Source: G965222505 sp965222505 (GTDB lineage: Bacteria > Bacteroidota > Rhodothermia > Rhodothermales > DATKEJ01). Taken from it: a stretch of DNA of 64,000 nucleotides. The notes under the pieces were generated by a model, which did no database searches, was not told the origin of the DNA, and saw only the letters and a program-made list of their open reading frames with translations. The position numbers and the translations under genes are program-made. The stretch is taken from NCBI GenBank assembly GCA_965222505.1, contig OZ244956.1, positions 2,914,001-2,978,000 on the forward strand, written 5' to 3'. Positions 18,479 to 31,737 of this stretch are shown in pieces (position 1 is the first letter of the stretch; every line of letters starts with the position of its first letter).

Positions 18479-18997
18479 ATGAATAAAGCACAGAAAACGG
18501 CGGCCGTCGAAGCGATTACCAAACGCCTGGAAGACGCCTCTGCCGTATACCTGACCGACTATTCGGGTTTGACCGTTGAGCAAACCAACCAACTGCGCGG
18601 TGCATTTCGTAGTGCCGGTGTAGACTATAAGGTGCTCAAAAACACCATGGTCCGCCTGGCCATGGAAAAACTGGGCGGTTTCGACGGCCTGTTCGACCAT
18701 CTGCATGGTCCCACGGCGGTGGCTTTCTCCGAAGACCCGTCTGCACCGGCCCGTGTCATCAAAAAATACCTCAAGGACAGCAAGCTCGAAAAGCCTGCGT
18801 TCAAAGCGGCTTCAATCGAAGGAGAAATTTTTGACTCCCTGGAAGCCCTTGCGGCACTGAAGTCCAAAGAGGAACTCATTGGCGATATCATCGGCCTGTT
18901 GATGGCTCCGGTCACCAACATCATGGGCAGCCTGCAAGCACCGGGCTCCAATCTGGTCGGTGCCCTGAAGACCCTCGCCGAGCGCGAAGAAAGTTAA
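18479..18997 (+). CDS. rplJ: 50S ribosomal protein L10
   Basis: This 172-residue protein anchors L7/L12 dimers to the ribosome. It starts MNKAQKTAAVEAITKRLEDASAVYLTDYSGLTV and carries KNTMVRLAM and the FDGLFDHLHGPTAVAF block. It has a long C-terminal helix ending TLAEREES. The 31-bp gap after rplA suggests co-transcription. Confidence 0.95.
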   Translation: MNKAQKTAAVEAITKRLEDASAVYLTDYSGLTVEQTNQLRGAFRSAGVDYKVLKNTMVRLAMEKLGGFDGLFDHLHGPTAVAFSEDPSAPARVIKKYLKDSKLEKPAFKAASIEGEIFDSLEALAALKSKEELIGDIIGLLMAPVTNIMGSLQAPGSNLVGALKTLAEREES

Positions 18998-19029
18998 TCC
19001 GTACCCTCGCGGTACATCCTCCTTAATAT

Positions 19030-19059
19030 GCAGGGCAGCCTTCGGGCTATGACCCCTGC
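19030..19059 (+). promoter_or_regulatory. Hairpin with TTCG tetraloop between rplJ and rplL
   Basis: GCAGGG (19030-19035) pairs with CCCTGC (19054-19059). The inner AGCC-TTCG-GGCT stem is capped by a very stable UUCG loop, with a 3' bulge ATGAC. This stem-bulge plan parallels the rplK and rplA leaders. Confidence 0.5.
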
Positions 19060-19080
19060 CGGAACCTAAACCCAATACAC

Positions 19081-19461
19081 ATGGCAGACCTTAAAGCCCT
19101 GGCCGAACAACTCGTCGGCCTGACCATCAAAGAAGCCAACGACCTCGCCCAGATCCTGGAAGACGAATACGGCATCAAGCCCGCTGCAGCAGCAGTCGCT
19201 GTTGCTGGCCCCGCCGCCGGTGGGGGTGATGGCGAAGCCGCTGAAGAGAAAACCGAATTTGACGTCGTGCTCAAGAACTTTGGCGCGAAGAAAATCGGTG
19301 TGATCAAAGAAGTACGTGCCATCACGGGTCTTGGCCTCAAAGAAGCCAAAGACCTCGTTGAAGGCACCCCGAGCAAGGTCAAGGAAGGGATTCCGAAAGA
19401 CCAAGCCGAGGAAATCAAAAAGAAACTCGAAGAAGCCGGGGCCGAAGTCGAACTCGCCTAA
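19081..19461 (+). CDS. rplL: 50S ribosomal protein L7/L12
   Basis: The 126 residues comprise an N-terminal dimerisation domain (MADLKALAEQLVGLTIKEAN), an Ala/Gly-rich hinge (PAAAAVAVAGPAAGG) and the C-terminal factor-binding domain (KTEFDVVLKNFGAKKIGVIKEVR through GLGLKEAKDLVEG). It recruits translational GTPases. Typical length. Confidence 0.97.
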   Translation: MADLKALAEQLVGLTIKEANDLAQILEDEYGIKPAAAAVAVAGPAAGGGDGEAAEEKTEFDVVLKNFGAKKIGVIKEVRAITGLGLKEAKDLVEGTPSKVKEGIPKDQAEEIKKKLEEAGAEVELA

Positions 19462-19495
19462 CCCGCTCGTTTCTTTTGCAACACCCGGATCGCAG

Positions 19496-19540
19496 AGCCG
19501 GCTTGCTCGGTGGAGTTTATGCTCCGACGAGGAGCCGGCT
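19496..19540 (+). terminator. Strong hairpin between rplL and rpoB (attenuator-like)
   Basis: AGCCGGCT at 19496-19503 pairs with the same palindrome at 19533-19540. Inside, CTCG/CGAG and GGAG/CTCC pair around a TTTATG loop. There is no strong U-run, so partial termination or RNase processing is more likely than full termination. The remaining 19541-19775 holds a smaller stem CGCGCC/GGCGCG (19715-19728) and no gene. Confidence 0.55.
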
Positions 19541-19775
19541 TTCGCTGCTTCCATCCTGCACACCCACCCGCAGAACGTGTTCAGTCCCGTTGATACGTCC
19601 CTGTATCAGGTGGAACATGATGTGTGATGGCTCGTGTAAGAAAGGCTATACGTTTCGGGTACAGCAATGCCGCATTCCTTGGTAGGTAAGCAATCTCTTT
19701 GGCCTCCCTCTGCACGCGCCGAGGCGCGCCCTGTAATACACGACCCCTGTGCACCATAAACAGGTAAGGTAAGAT

Positions 19776-22700
19776 ATGTCAAGATCGAACGGCCTGTCCA
19801 CCGACAGTCGTCTCTCATTCGCACGCATTCGTCCAGTACAAGAATATCCTGATTTCCTGGACATACAGGTTCAGTCGTTCGTTGAATTTATGCAGACGGA
19901 CAGCCCTGTGGACGAGCGCGACGATGTAGGCTTGAACTCGGTTTTCCTGGAGCATTTTCCGATCCAGGACAGCCGGGAACGGTACATGCTCGAATTCATC
20001 AACTACACCCTGGACCCCCCCAAGCATACGGTCGATGAGTGTATTGCGCAAGGACTGACCTATTCGGTTCCCCTGAAAGCACGGTTGCGGTTGTCCAGTC
20101 AGGAAGACGAGGACGAGGACGAGCCGGAAGAAGCCATTGAGCAGGATGTCTACCTCGGCAACCTCCCCTTCATGACCGAGCGTGGCTCGTTCATTATCAA
20201 CGGGGCCGAGCGCGTCATCGTTACCCAGTTGCACCGGAGCCCCGGTGTCTTCTTCGGGCAATCCGTGCACCCCAACGGCACCTTGCTGTATTCGGCACGG
20301 GTGATTCCATTCCGGGGATCCTGGATCGAGTTCTCGACCGACGTGCGGAACATGATGTGGGCCTATATTGACCGGAAGAAAAAACTCCCCGTCACGACCC
20401 TGTTGCGCGCCCTCGGCTACTCCAGCGATGCCGACATCCTGAACCTGTTTGGCCTGGCCGAACTGGTTAAGCTGAAAAGCAAAAGCGCCTTTACCAAGTC
20501 GCTCGTCGGCCGGAAGCTGGCCGCCAACGTGACGGTGGAGCGGGTCGAAGAAGTGATCGATGAGGACACGGGTGAGGTATTGGGTGAGCACCGGGAACGG
20601 GATCTGATTTTCCCGGCGACCCACAAATTCGTCGAGAAAGACTACGATAAACTTGCCGAGATTGGCATCACGGAACTGTACCTCGCCAAAGAATCCAAAG
20701 AAGGCGAAGACGATAGTGACCGGACGACCCTGCTCAGCACGCTCAAGAAAGACCCGGCCCACAACGAAGAGGAAGCCCTGGCTTACCTCTACCTTCAGTT
20801 GCGGGGCACCGAATCCCCGGATCTAGACACGGCACGGGGGATGTTGAAGCGGCTGTTCTTCAGCGAAAAACGGTACGATCTCGGCGAAGTCGGGCGCTAC
20901 CGCATCAACAAACGGCTACGGATGGACTCGGATCCGGGGTTGCTTACGCTGTCTCGCGAGGATATCGTCGCCATTATTCAGGAGCTTGTACGGCTCAAGA
21001 ACGGACAATCGTCCGTCGATGACATTGACCACCTCGGCAACCGGCGCGTCCGAACCGTTGGCGAACAGCTTGCCGCCCAGTTCTCGCTCGGTCTGGCCCG
21101 TATGGCCCGGACCATCAAGGAGCGCATGAACCTCCGCGATGCCAACAAGCTGACCCCCCACGACCTGGTCAATGCCCGGACCATTTCGAGCGTGATCAAC
21201 ACCTTCTTCGGGACCAATCAGCTCAGCCAGTTTATGGATCAAACCAATCCGCTGTCTGAACTGACTCACAAACGGCGCATGTCCGCGCTGGGGCCGGGTG
21301 GCCTCACGCGGGAACGGGCCGGGTTCGAAGTTCGGGATGTCCACTACACCCACTACGGTCGGCTTTGCCCCATCGAAACGCCTGAAGGGCCAAACATCGG
21401 GCTGATTTCATCCCTTTGTGTACACGCCAAGGTGAACGCGTTTGGGTTTATCGAAACGCCGTACCGCGTAGTAAAGAAAGGGGTGGTCACCAAAGAGATT
21501 CAATACCTCTCTGCGGAAGAGGAAGACCAGGCCATCATCGCTCAGGCCAACGCGCCCATCAATGAAAAGGGGCGCTTTATCAATCCGTCTGTAAAGTGCC
21601 GGAATCAGGGCGACTTCGTTGTTGAAACGCCTGGGCAGATCCAGTATATGGATGTGGCCCCTAACCAGATTGTATCCCCTGCGGCCAGTCTCATTCCGTT
21701 CCTGGAACACGATGATGCCAACCGGGCCTTGATGGGATCGAACATGCAGCGCCAAGCGGTGCCGTTGTTGTGTCCTGAAGCCCCGCTGGTGGGCACCGGC
21801 CTGGAAGGCCGTGTTGCGCGCGACTCCCGTGCCCTCATCGTAGCTGAAGGGCCTGGTGTGGTCGAAGCCGTGGATGCTACCCAAATCACCATCCGGTACG
21901 ACCAGAGTGAGAAGGATGCCCTCGTCTCTTTCGGTGAACCCCTCAAAACCTATCAGCTCATTAAATTCCGCAGGACCAACCAGGACACCAGCGTCAACCA
22001 AAAGGCAGTGGTTAAGGTTGGGCAGCGGGTTAAAAAAGGGACCTTGCTCGCCGATGGCTGCTCTACCGAAAAAGGAGAGTTAGCCCTCGGAAAGAACCTG
22101 CTGGTGGCCTTCATGCCGTGGCGCGGTTACAACTTCGAAGATGCCATTGTCATCTCCGAGCGGGTCGTGTCCGAAGATGTGTACACCTCGGTTCATATTG
22201 AGGAGTTTGAACTGCAGGTTCGGGATACCAAGCGCGGGCAGGAAGAATTGACGCGGGAAATTCCCAACGTGTCCGAAGAAGCGACCAAAGACCTGGACGA
22301 AACCGGTATCATCCGGATCGGTGCAGAGGTTAAGGCCGGGGACATTGTGGTGGGCAAGATTACGCCGAAGGGCGAGACGGACCCCACTCCGGAAGAGAAG
22401 CTGCTTCGGGCGATCTTCGGGGACAAGGCCGGAGACGTTAAAGATGCTTCTCTGAAAGCACCCCCCGGCATGAAAGGTGTGGTGATCGACACCAAACTCT
22501 TCAGCCGCCGCAAGTCCGATCCTGTTTCCCGGCAACGGGATGAAGAGACCGTCGCTGAGATCGATGCGCTATTCGACCGGCGGGTAACAGCCCTCAATGT
22601 TGCCTTCTACGAAAAGCTGGTCGCACTTGCCGGTAGCAAGAAAGCCAAGGGCATTCAGGATCGGGAAGGCCGCGTGGTCGTTGCCGAAGGGGATAAGCTT

Positions 22701-23618
22701 ACTGAAGACGCCTTCAAGGGCATTGCTCCCATCGACTGGATCGGAACGTCCCGTTCCCTGATGGCCGATACCAGGGTCAACGGCTTGGTGCTCAAGCTGA
22801 TTGCCAACTACCGGGCATTGTATAACGATTATGAAGCCGAAGTCAAACGCGAGAAACACCGGATTCAGATGGGCGACGAGCTGCCCCCCGGTATTCTACA
22901 ACTCGCGAAGGTCTACGTGGCCCGTAAGCGGAAGCTGAAGGTTGGAGACAAGATGGCTGGGCGGCACGGCAACAAAGGGGTCGTGGCAAAGATCGTCCCG
23001 GTTCAGGACATGCCCTATCTCGAAGACGGTACGCCGGTAGACATCGTGCTAAACCCCCTTGGGGTTCCCAGCCGGATGAATCTCGGACAGATCTTCGAAA
23101 CCATGCTGGGCTGGGCCGCCAAAGAGTTGGGCGTTCGGTTTGCTACCCCCGTCTTTGATGGGGCAACCGGTGATGACATCCGCGCCAAGCTGGACGAAGC
23201 AGGTCTGCCACATGACGGCCGCATTCAGCTCTACGATGGCATGACGGGCGAACCGTTCGATCAAAAGACGACGGTGGGCTACATGTACATGCTGAAACTG
23301 AGCCACCTGGTAGAAGACAAAATTCATGCCCGGAGCATTGGGCCCTACAGCCTCATTACCCAGCAGCCGCTGGGTGGTAAGGCCCAGTTTGGTGGCCAGC
23401 GGTTCGGGGAAATGGAAGTCTGGGCCCTGGAAGCCTACGGTGCCGCCCACGTGCTGCAAGAAATGCTGACCGTGAAGTCGGATGACGTGCAGGGCCGGTC
23501 CAAGGTGTACGAAGCCATTGTCAAGGGAGAAAACCTGCCCGAACCGAACGTCCCTGAAAGTTTCAACGTGCTGGTTCGCGAACTCCAGGGCTTGGGCCTG
23601 GAAGTGAAAATTGAGTAG
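19776..23618 (+). CDS. rpoB: DNA-directed RNA polymerase subunit beta
   Basis: The 1280 residues start with SRSNGLSTDSRLSFARIRPVQEYPDFLDIQ. The rifampicin-binding region reads FFGTNQLSQFMDQTNPLSELTHKRR (about 476-500), and RYDQSEKDALVSF and GRHGNKGVVAKI follow. The C-terminal anchor ends QGLGLEVKIE. The QFMDQ and HKRR residues are wild-type in form. It forms the catalytic centre with beta-prime. Usual length for Bacteroidota. Confidence 0.98.
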   Translation: MSRSNGLSTDSRLSFARIRPVQEYPDFLDIQVQSFVEFMQTDSPVDERDDVGLNSVFLEHFPIQDSRERYMLEFINYTLDPPKHTVDECIAQGLTYSVPLKARLRLSSQEDEDEDEPEEAIEQDVYLGNLPFMTERGSFIINGAERVIVTQLHRSPGVFFGQSVHPNGTLLYSARVIPFRGSWIEFSTDVRNMMWAYIDRKKKLPVTTLLRALGYSSDADILNLFGLAELVKLKSKSAFTKSLVGRKLAANVTVERVEEVIDEDTGEVLGEHRERDLIFPATHKFVEKDYDKLAEIGITELYLAKESKEGEDDSDRTTLLSTLKKDPAHNEEEALAYLYLQLRGTESPDLDTARGMLKRLFFSEKRYDLGEVGRYRINKRLRMDSDPGLLTLSREDIVAIIQELVRLKNGQSSVDDIDHLGNRRVRTVGEQLAAQFSLGLARMARTIKERMNLRDANKLTPHDLVNARTISSVINTFFGTNQLSQFMDQTNPLSELTHKRRMSALGPGGLTRERAGFEVRDVHYTHYGRLCPIETPEGPNIGLISSLCVHAKVNAFGFIETPYRVVKKGVVTKEIQYLSAEEEDQAIIAQANAPINEKGRFINPSVKCRNQGDFVVETPGQIQYMDVAPNQIVSPAASLIPFLEHDDANRALMGSNMQRQAVPLLCPEAPLVGTGLEGRVARDSRALIVAEGPGVVEAVDATQITIRYDQSEKDALVSFGEPLKTYQLIKFRRTNQDTSVNQKAVVKVGQRVKKGTLLADGCSTEKGELALGKNLLVAFMPWRGYNFEDAIVISERVVSEDVYTSVHIEEFELQVRDTKRGQEELTREIPNVSEEATKDLDETGIIRIGAEVKAGDIVVGKITPKGETDPTPEEKLLRAIFGDKAGDVKDASLKAPPGMKGVVIDTKLFSRRKSDPVSRQRDEETVAEIDALFDRRVTALNVAFYEKLVALAGSKKAKGIQDREGRVVVAEGDKLTEDAFKGIAPIDWIGTSRSLMADTRVNGLVLKLIANYRALYNDYEAEVKREKHRIQMGDELPPGILQLAKVYVARKRKLKVGDKMAGRHGNKGVVAKIVPVQDMPYLEDGTPVDIVLNPLGVPSRMNLGQIFETMLGWAAKELGVRFATPVFDGATGDDIRAKLDEAGLPHDGRIQLYDGMTGEPFDQKTTVGYMYMLKLSHLVEDKIHARSIGPYSLITQQPLGGKAQFGGQRFGEMEVWALEAYGAAHVLQEMLTVKSDDVQGRSKVYEAIVKGENLPEPNVPESFNVLVRELQGLGLEVKIE

Positions 23619-23657
23619 GATTGGGTCATTGCCCATTGACAAACGAGCCAAAGGCGA

Positions 23658-23694
23658 CTCACGCAAGTAAACCGTTAGGTTCACGCAAGTAAAC
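23658..23694. repeat. Partial tandem copy of a 22-bp repeat, rpoB-rpoC gap
   Basis: TCACGCAAGTAAACCG, followed by TTAGG and a second TCACGCAAGTAAACG, gives about 1.7 copies of the 22-bp unit found three times upstream of glnA (38020-38085). Confidence 0.75.
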
Positions 23695-23716
23695 GTAGTA
23701 ATCGACAATTAGAAAT

Positions 23717-28012
<4,296 letters not shown>

Positions 28013-28023
28013 GCATTTTTTAC

Positions 28024-28908
28024 ATGTACACATCGCCGAGCGTGGATCAGGTAGCCGTTGAGGCCCGGGCCAAGGCCCTGTCTCATCGGAGCATCAAGAA
28101 AGGGGCCAAGAAAGACGCCCTGGCCCGCATCATCTCCATGTGCGACCTGACGACGCTCGAAGGCATGGACACACCGGGCAAAGTCCGGATGCTGTGTCAA
28201 AAGGCGCGCACGCCCCTCGTCGGCGATGACGAGGTGCCCTCGGTAGCCGCCATTTGTGTGTACCCCAGCATGATTGCGGTCGCCTGCCAAGCGCTGGCAG
28301 GTTCCTCTGTGAAAGTGGCCGCTGTTGCCACCAGCTTTCCGAGTGGACAATCCTTCACCGACCTGCGCCTCAAAGAGGTATCCGATTCCGTCGCAGCTGG
28401 CGCCGATGAGATCGATATGGTCATCAACCGAGGGGCCTTTCTTTCGGGGCGATACGATGACGTTTCTGACGAAATCAAAGCCGTCAAGGCTGCCTGCGGC
28501 CCGGCCCACCTCAAAGTGATTCTCGAAACCGGCGAGCTACAGACCTACGACCTCGTCCGCAAAGCCGCTGACTTGGCCATGGAAGCCGGCGCCGACTTTA
28601 TCAAGACCTCTACCGGCAAGGTCAAGCCTGCAGCCACGTTACCCGTGACACTGGTCATGCTGGAGGCCATTCGGGATTATTACCTCCGTACCGGCATCCT
28701 CATCGGTATGAAACCTGCTGGTGGAATCAGGAAGGCCAAACAAGCCTGGCAATACCTCTGCCTCGTCAAGGAAACCCTCGGCGATGTCTGGCTCACACCG
28801 GACCTTTTCCGCTTTGGGGCTTCTTCGCTCCTGAACGACGTCCTGATGCAATGGCAACGCCTCAAAACCGGTCGGTACCAATCGGGAGATTACTTTAGCC
28901 TGGACTAA
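28024..28908 (+). CDS. deoC: Deoxyribose-phosphate aldolase
   Basis: This 294-residue aldolase cleaves 2-deoxyribose 5-phosphate to acetaldehyde and glyceraldehyde 3-phosphate. The Schiff-base Lys is in DFIKTSTGK, the proton-relay Lys in GMKPAGGI, and the Asp in EIDMVINRGAF. The N-terminal ~40 residues are longer than in E. coli DeoC, as usual for this subgroup. An aldehyde dehydrogenase gene follows 21 bp downstream and plausibly oxidises the released aldehyde. Confidence 0.95.
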   Translation: MYTSPSVDQVAVEARAKALSHRSIKKGAKKDALARIISMCDLTTLEGMDTPGKVRMLCQKARTPLVGDDEVPSVAAICVYPSMIAVACQALAGSSVKVAAVATSFPSGQSFTDLRLKEVSDSVAAGADEIDMVINRGAFLSGRYDDVSDEIKAVKAACGPAHLKVILETGELQTYDLVRKAADLAMEAGADFIKTSTGKVKPAATLPVTLVMLEAIRDYYLRTGILIGMKPAGGIRKAKQAWQYLCLVKETLGDVWLTPDLFRFGASSLLNDVLMQWQRLKTGRYQSGDYFSLD

Positions 28909-28929
28909 CCCCTTCACACCACAGGTCTT

Positions 28930-30459
28930 ATGGCAACGAAAACGTCCAAAGCCCGTACCCAGGCTGCTTCGAAAGCGCCTGGTGGCAACGGCCACGTCGC
29001 TCCGATCCGTGAACTTCTCTTCGGTGATCTGTGGGCCTATGCCCCGGCTCCGGAATCCCCGGACCATGTCCGCTTTGAAAAACGGTACGGGCACTTCATC
29101 AACGGGCAGTTTGTAGACGGTGAAACCTACTTTCCAACCGTGAATCCTTCCACAGAAGAGGTGCTGGCCGAAGTTGCCGAAGCCGATGCGGCAACGGTGG
29201 ATCGGGCGGTGCAAGCCGCCCGCACCGGATACGACAAATACTGGAAAAAACTATCACCTAGTGCCCGCAGCAAATACATCTACCACATCGGTCGGATGAT
29301 TCAGGAGAAAGCACGCGAGTTTGCGTTGCTCGAAACCCTGGACAACGGCAAGCCCATCAAGGAAACCCGCGATGTGGACATTCCGCTGGCTGCTGCACAC
29401 TTTCTGTATTATGCGGGTTGGGCGGATAAATGGGCCTACGCCTTCCCGGGCGCACAGCGTATCGCATCTCTCGGCGTTGCCGGCCAGGTGATCCCGTGGA
29501 ATTTCCCGTTGCTCATGGCCGCCTGGAAAATTGCCCCTGCTTTGGCCGCCGGTAATACCGTGGTACTCAAACCCGCCGAAACCACACCTTTAACGGCCAT
29601 GAAACTGGCCGAAATCATTCAGGAAGCCGACCTGCCGCCCGGTGTCGTCAACATCGTCAATGGGGCCGGTGCCACCGGAGCTGCACTGGTCAATCATCCG
29701 AACATCAACAAGGTCGCTTTTACCGGCTCGACGGAAGTGGGCAAGATCATCCAGCGCAACCTGGCCGGGACCGCCAAGCGCCTCACTCTGGAACTAGGGG
29801 GTAAAGGAGCCAACATCATTTTTGAAGATGCACCGCTGGATCAGGCCGTTGAGGGGATCGTAAACGGCATCTTTTTCAACCAGGGGCATGTGTGCTGTGC
29901 CGGGTCCCGGCTACTGGTGCAGGAGAGCGTGTTTGAGGCCGTCGTTGACAAGCTCAAGCGCCGGATGCAAACGTTGCGCGTTGGCGATCCATTGGACAAA
30001 AACACCGACGTTGGGGCGATCAACTCGAAAGATCAGCTCGACAAAATCACGGCCCTGGTCCGGCACGGCGAACAGGAAGGGGCTACCAAGTATCAGGTCC
30101 ATTGCGACCTACCGGAACGCGGTTTTTTCTACCGGCCCACGGTCTTTACGCACGTGGCCCAGTCGCACCGCATCGCACAGGAAGAAATCTTTGGGCCGGT
30201 GCTTTCCGTGCTGACCTTCCGCACACCGCAGGAAGCCATTGCCAAGGCGAACAACACCCCGTATGGCCTTTCGGCGGGTATCTGGAGCGACAAGGGCAGC
30301 AAGCTTTTCCGGATGGCCGGGGCAATGCGTACCGGCGTAGTGTGGGGGAATACATTCAACCAGTTTGACCCGGCCAGTCCTTTTGGGGGATACAAGGAGA
30401 GTGGCTTTGGTCGGGAAGGCGGCCTGCACGGCTTGCGTCCTTATCTTGATGTTGCTTAA
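28930..30459 (+). CDS. NAD(P)-dependent aldehyde dehydrogenase
   Basis: The 509 residues carry the full ALDH set: cofactor motif VIPWNFPLLMAAWKIAPALAAGN, then FTGSTEVGKIIQ, the general-base Glu in LELGGKGANIIF and the nucleophile Cys in FFNQGHVCCAGSRL. EEIFGPVLSVLTF and FGGYKESGFGREGG also match. It follows deoC closely and precedes a second, shortened ALDH. The set looks like a deoxyribose/aldehyde catabolic operon; this substrate assignment is inference. Confidence 0.93.
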   Translation: MATKTSKARTQAASKAPGGNGHVAPIRELLFGDLWAYAPAPESPDHVRFEKRYGHFINGQFVDGETYFPTVNPSTEEVLAEVAEADAATVDRAVQAARTGYDKYWKKLSPSARSKYIYHIGRMIQEKAREFALLETLDNGKPIKETRDVDIPLAAAHFLYYAGWADKWAYAFPGAQRIASLGVAGQVIPWNFPLLMAAWKIAPALAAGNTVVLKPAETTPLTAMKLAEIIQEADLPPGVVNIVNGAGATGAALVNHPNINKVAFTGSTEVGKIIQRNLAGTAKRLTLELGGKGANIIFEDAPLDQAVEGIVNGIFFNQGHVCCAGSRLLVQESVFEAVVDKLKRRMQTLRVGDPLDKNTDVGAINSKDQLDKITALVRHGEQEGATKYQVHCDLPERGFFYRPTVFTHVAQSHRIAQEEIFGPVLSVLTFRTPQEAIAKANNTPYGLSAGIWSDKGSKLFRMAGAMRTGVVWGNTFNQFDPASPFGGYKESGFGREGGLHGLRPYLDVA

Positions 30460-30461
30460 CC

Positions 30462-30538
30462 ACTGATGTTCCGCAGCTTGTCGTTCATGTTGTGCATTCG
30501 ACAAGGTCGAATGGGCCAAGACTGCGTAACATGACTTA
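30462..30538 (+). repeat. Palindromic dispersed element, copy A (77 bp)
   Basis: It begins ACTGATGTTCCGCAGCTTG and ends with CATGACTTA, with terminal arms ATGTT.CGC/GCGTAACAT and an inner hairpin ATTCGA-CAAGG-TCGAAT. Further copies lie at 40803-40898 and 54697-54774, and a variant at 44251-44312. This one sits between the two ALDH genes. Confidence 0.85.
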
Positions 30539-30608
30539 ATCAGCGGGATCGCTGGGCCGAGCCTTTTGGGTGTTGGACCGGCGGCCCACGGAATTCTATG
30601 GTGAATCC

Positions 30609-31502
30609 ATGGCCTTATCGAATCGAACGGCAGCACGCCCCGCCGTGCGGAAGACCTACAAACTCTACATCAACGGCGCGTTTGTGCGCTCGGAACGGGG
30701 GCGGTACCTGCAACAGATGAACCGAAAAGGAGCCTTCGTTGCCAACTATGCCTGGGCCACGCGCAAAGACCTGCGGAATGCCCTGGTTGCTGCTCGGGCC
30801 GCACAAGCCGGTTGGGCCACGCGCACGGCGTTTAACCGGAGCCTCATCCTGTATCGTATGGCCGAAATGCTCGAAGACCGCAGGGAGGTGTTCGAAACCA
30901 AACTCGTCGACCATGCCGGATATACGACCCGTGCTGCGCAGGTTGAAGTAGACGTAGCCATCGACCGTATCGCCTATTACGCAGGTTGGGCGGACAAATA
31001 CGCACAGGTGATCAGTAGCGTAAACCCGATTGCAGCCCCATACTTTAACTTCTCGACCCCTGAACCCACTGGGGTGGTGGTTCTGTTGGCTTCGCAAACC
31101 TCGCCATTGCTTGGTCTGGTTTCCGGTTTGCTTCCCATCATTTTGAGTGGAAATACGTGTGTGGCCGTCGTTGAAAACCCGGCCCCGACCCTCGCCATCG
31201 ACCTCGCCGAAGTGATTGCCACCAGCGATGTACCCGCAGGCGTGATCAACCTGCTCACCGGCCACCGTGATGAACTCATTGCCCACATTGGCGGGCATAT
31301 GGATGTGAATGCCATTTCCTGTTTCGGCGGCGAAGACACCACCCGTAAAGCCTTACAGGAAGCCGGTGCCGAGAATGTAAAGCGGTTCAAGGCTTTTGAA
31401 GACCCACCCGCCAAAAAATGGCAAGCGGCTACGTGGCAGAGCCTGTATCACATTACGCCGTTTGTGGAGATGAAAACCGCGTGGCACCCGATTGGGGTAT
31501 AA
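30609..31502 (+). CDS. Truncated aldehyde dehydrogenase-like protein lacking the catalytic domain
   Basis: This 297-residue protein covers the ALDH oligomerisation/NAD-binding half: LYINGAFVRSERGRY, YYAGWADKYAQVISS and NPAPTLAIDLAEVIATSDVPAGVINLLTG. The usual PWNFP motif has become ASQTSPLLG. The frame ends (TAWHPIGV) before any ELGGK or Cys region, so the nucleophile and general base are absent. The ending is clean and the codon pattern looks selected, so it may be a conserved pseudo-subunit of the full ALDH rather than decay. The start is taken at MALSNRTAARP; a Met 13 codons upstream is possible. Confidence 0.8.
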   Translation: MALSNRTAARPAVRKTYKLYINGAFVRSERGRYLQQMNRKGAFVANYAWATRKDLRNALVAARAAQAGWATRTAFNRSLILYRMAEMLEDRREVFETKLVDHAGYTTRAAQVEVDVAIDRIAYYAGWADKYAQVISSVNPIAAPYFNFSTPEPTGVVVLLASQTSPLLGLVSGLLPIILSGNTCVAVVENPAPTLAIDLAEVIATSDVPAGVINLLTGHRDELIAHIGGHMDVNAISCFGGEDTTRKALQEAGAENVKRFKAFEDPPAKKWQAATWQSLYHITPFVEMKTAWHPIGV

Positions 31503-31587
31503 TTGTCAATGGTCGATTGTCGATTGTCAATGGTCAACGGGTGCCAATCATTGACAATTGACCATTGGCTATTGACAATTGACCATT
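31501..31587. repeat. Inverted repeat with word-repeat arms
   Basis: Left arm 31501-31537 (words ATTGTCAATGGTC and GATTGTC) and right arm 31551-31587 (TTGACAATTGACCATT twice) are near complements. It follows the truncated ALDH gene and may terminate it. The rest of the gap to 31737 shows nothing. Confidence 0.8.
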
Positions 31588-31737
31588 ATTCAGCCATCAA
31601 AGGATATAGCTTGTGCTCTAATCAGCCGATAATTCTGAATACAGCGTCGAGATTTCACTTTCCGGACTGGCGTTCCCGGCTCAAATTTTAGAAATTCCCA
31701 TACCAGACCTCCCTTACCACCGAATCGTACTCAAACC

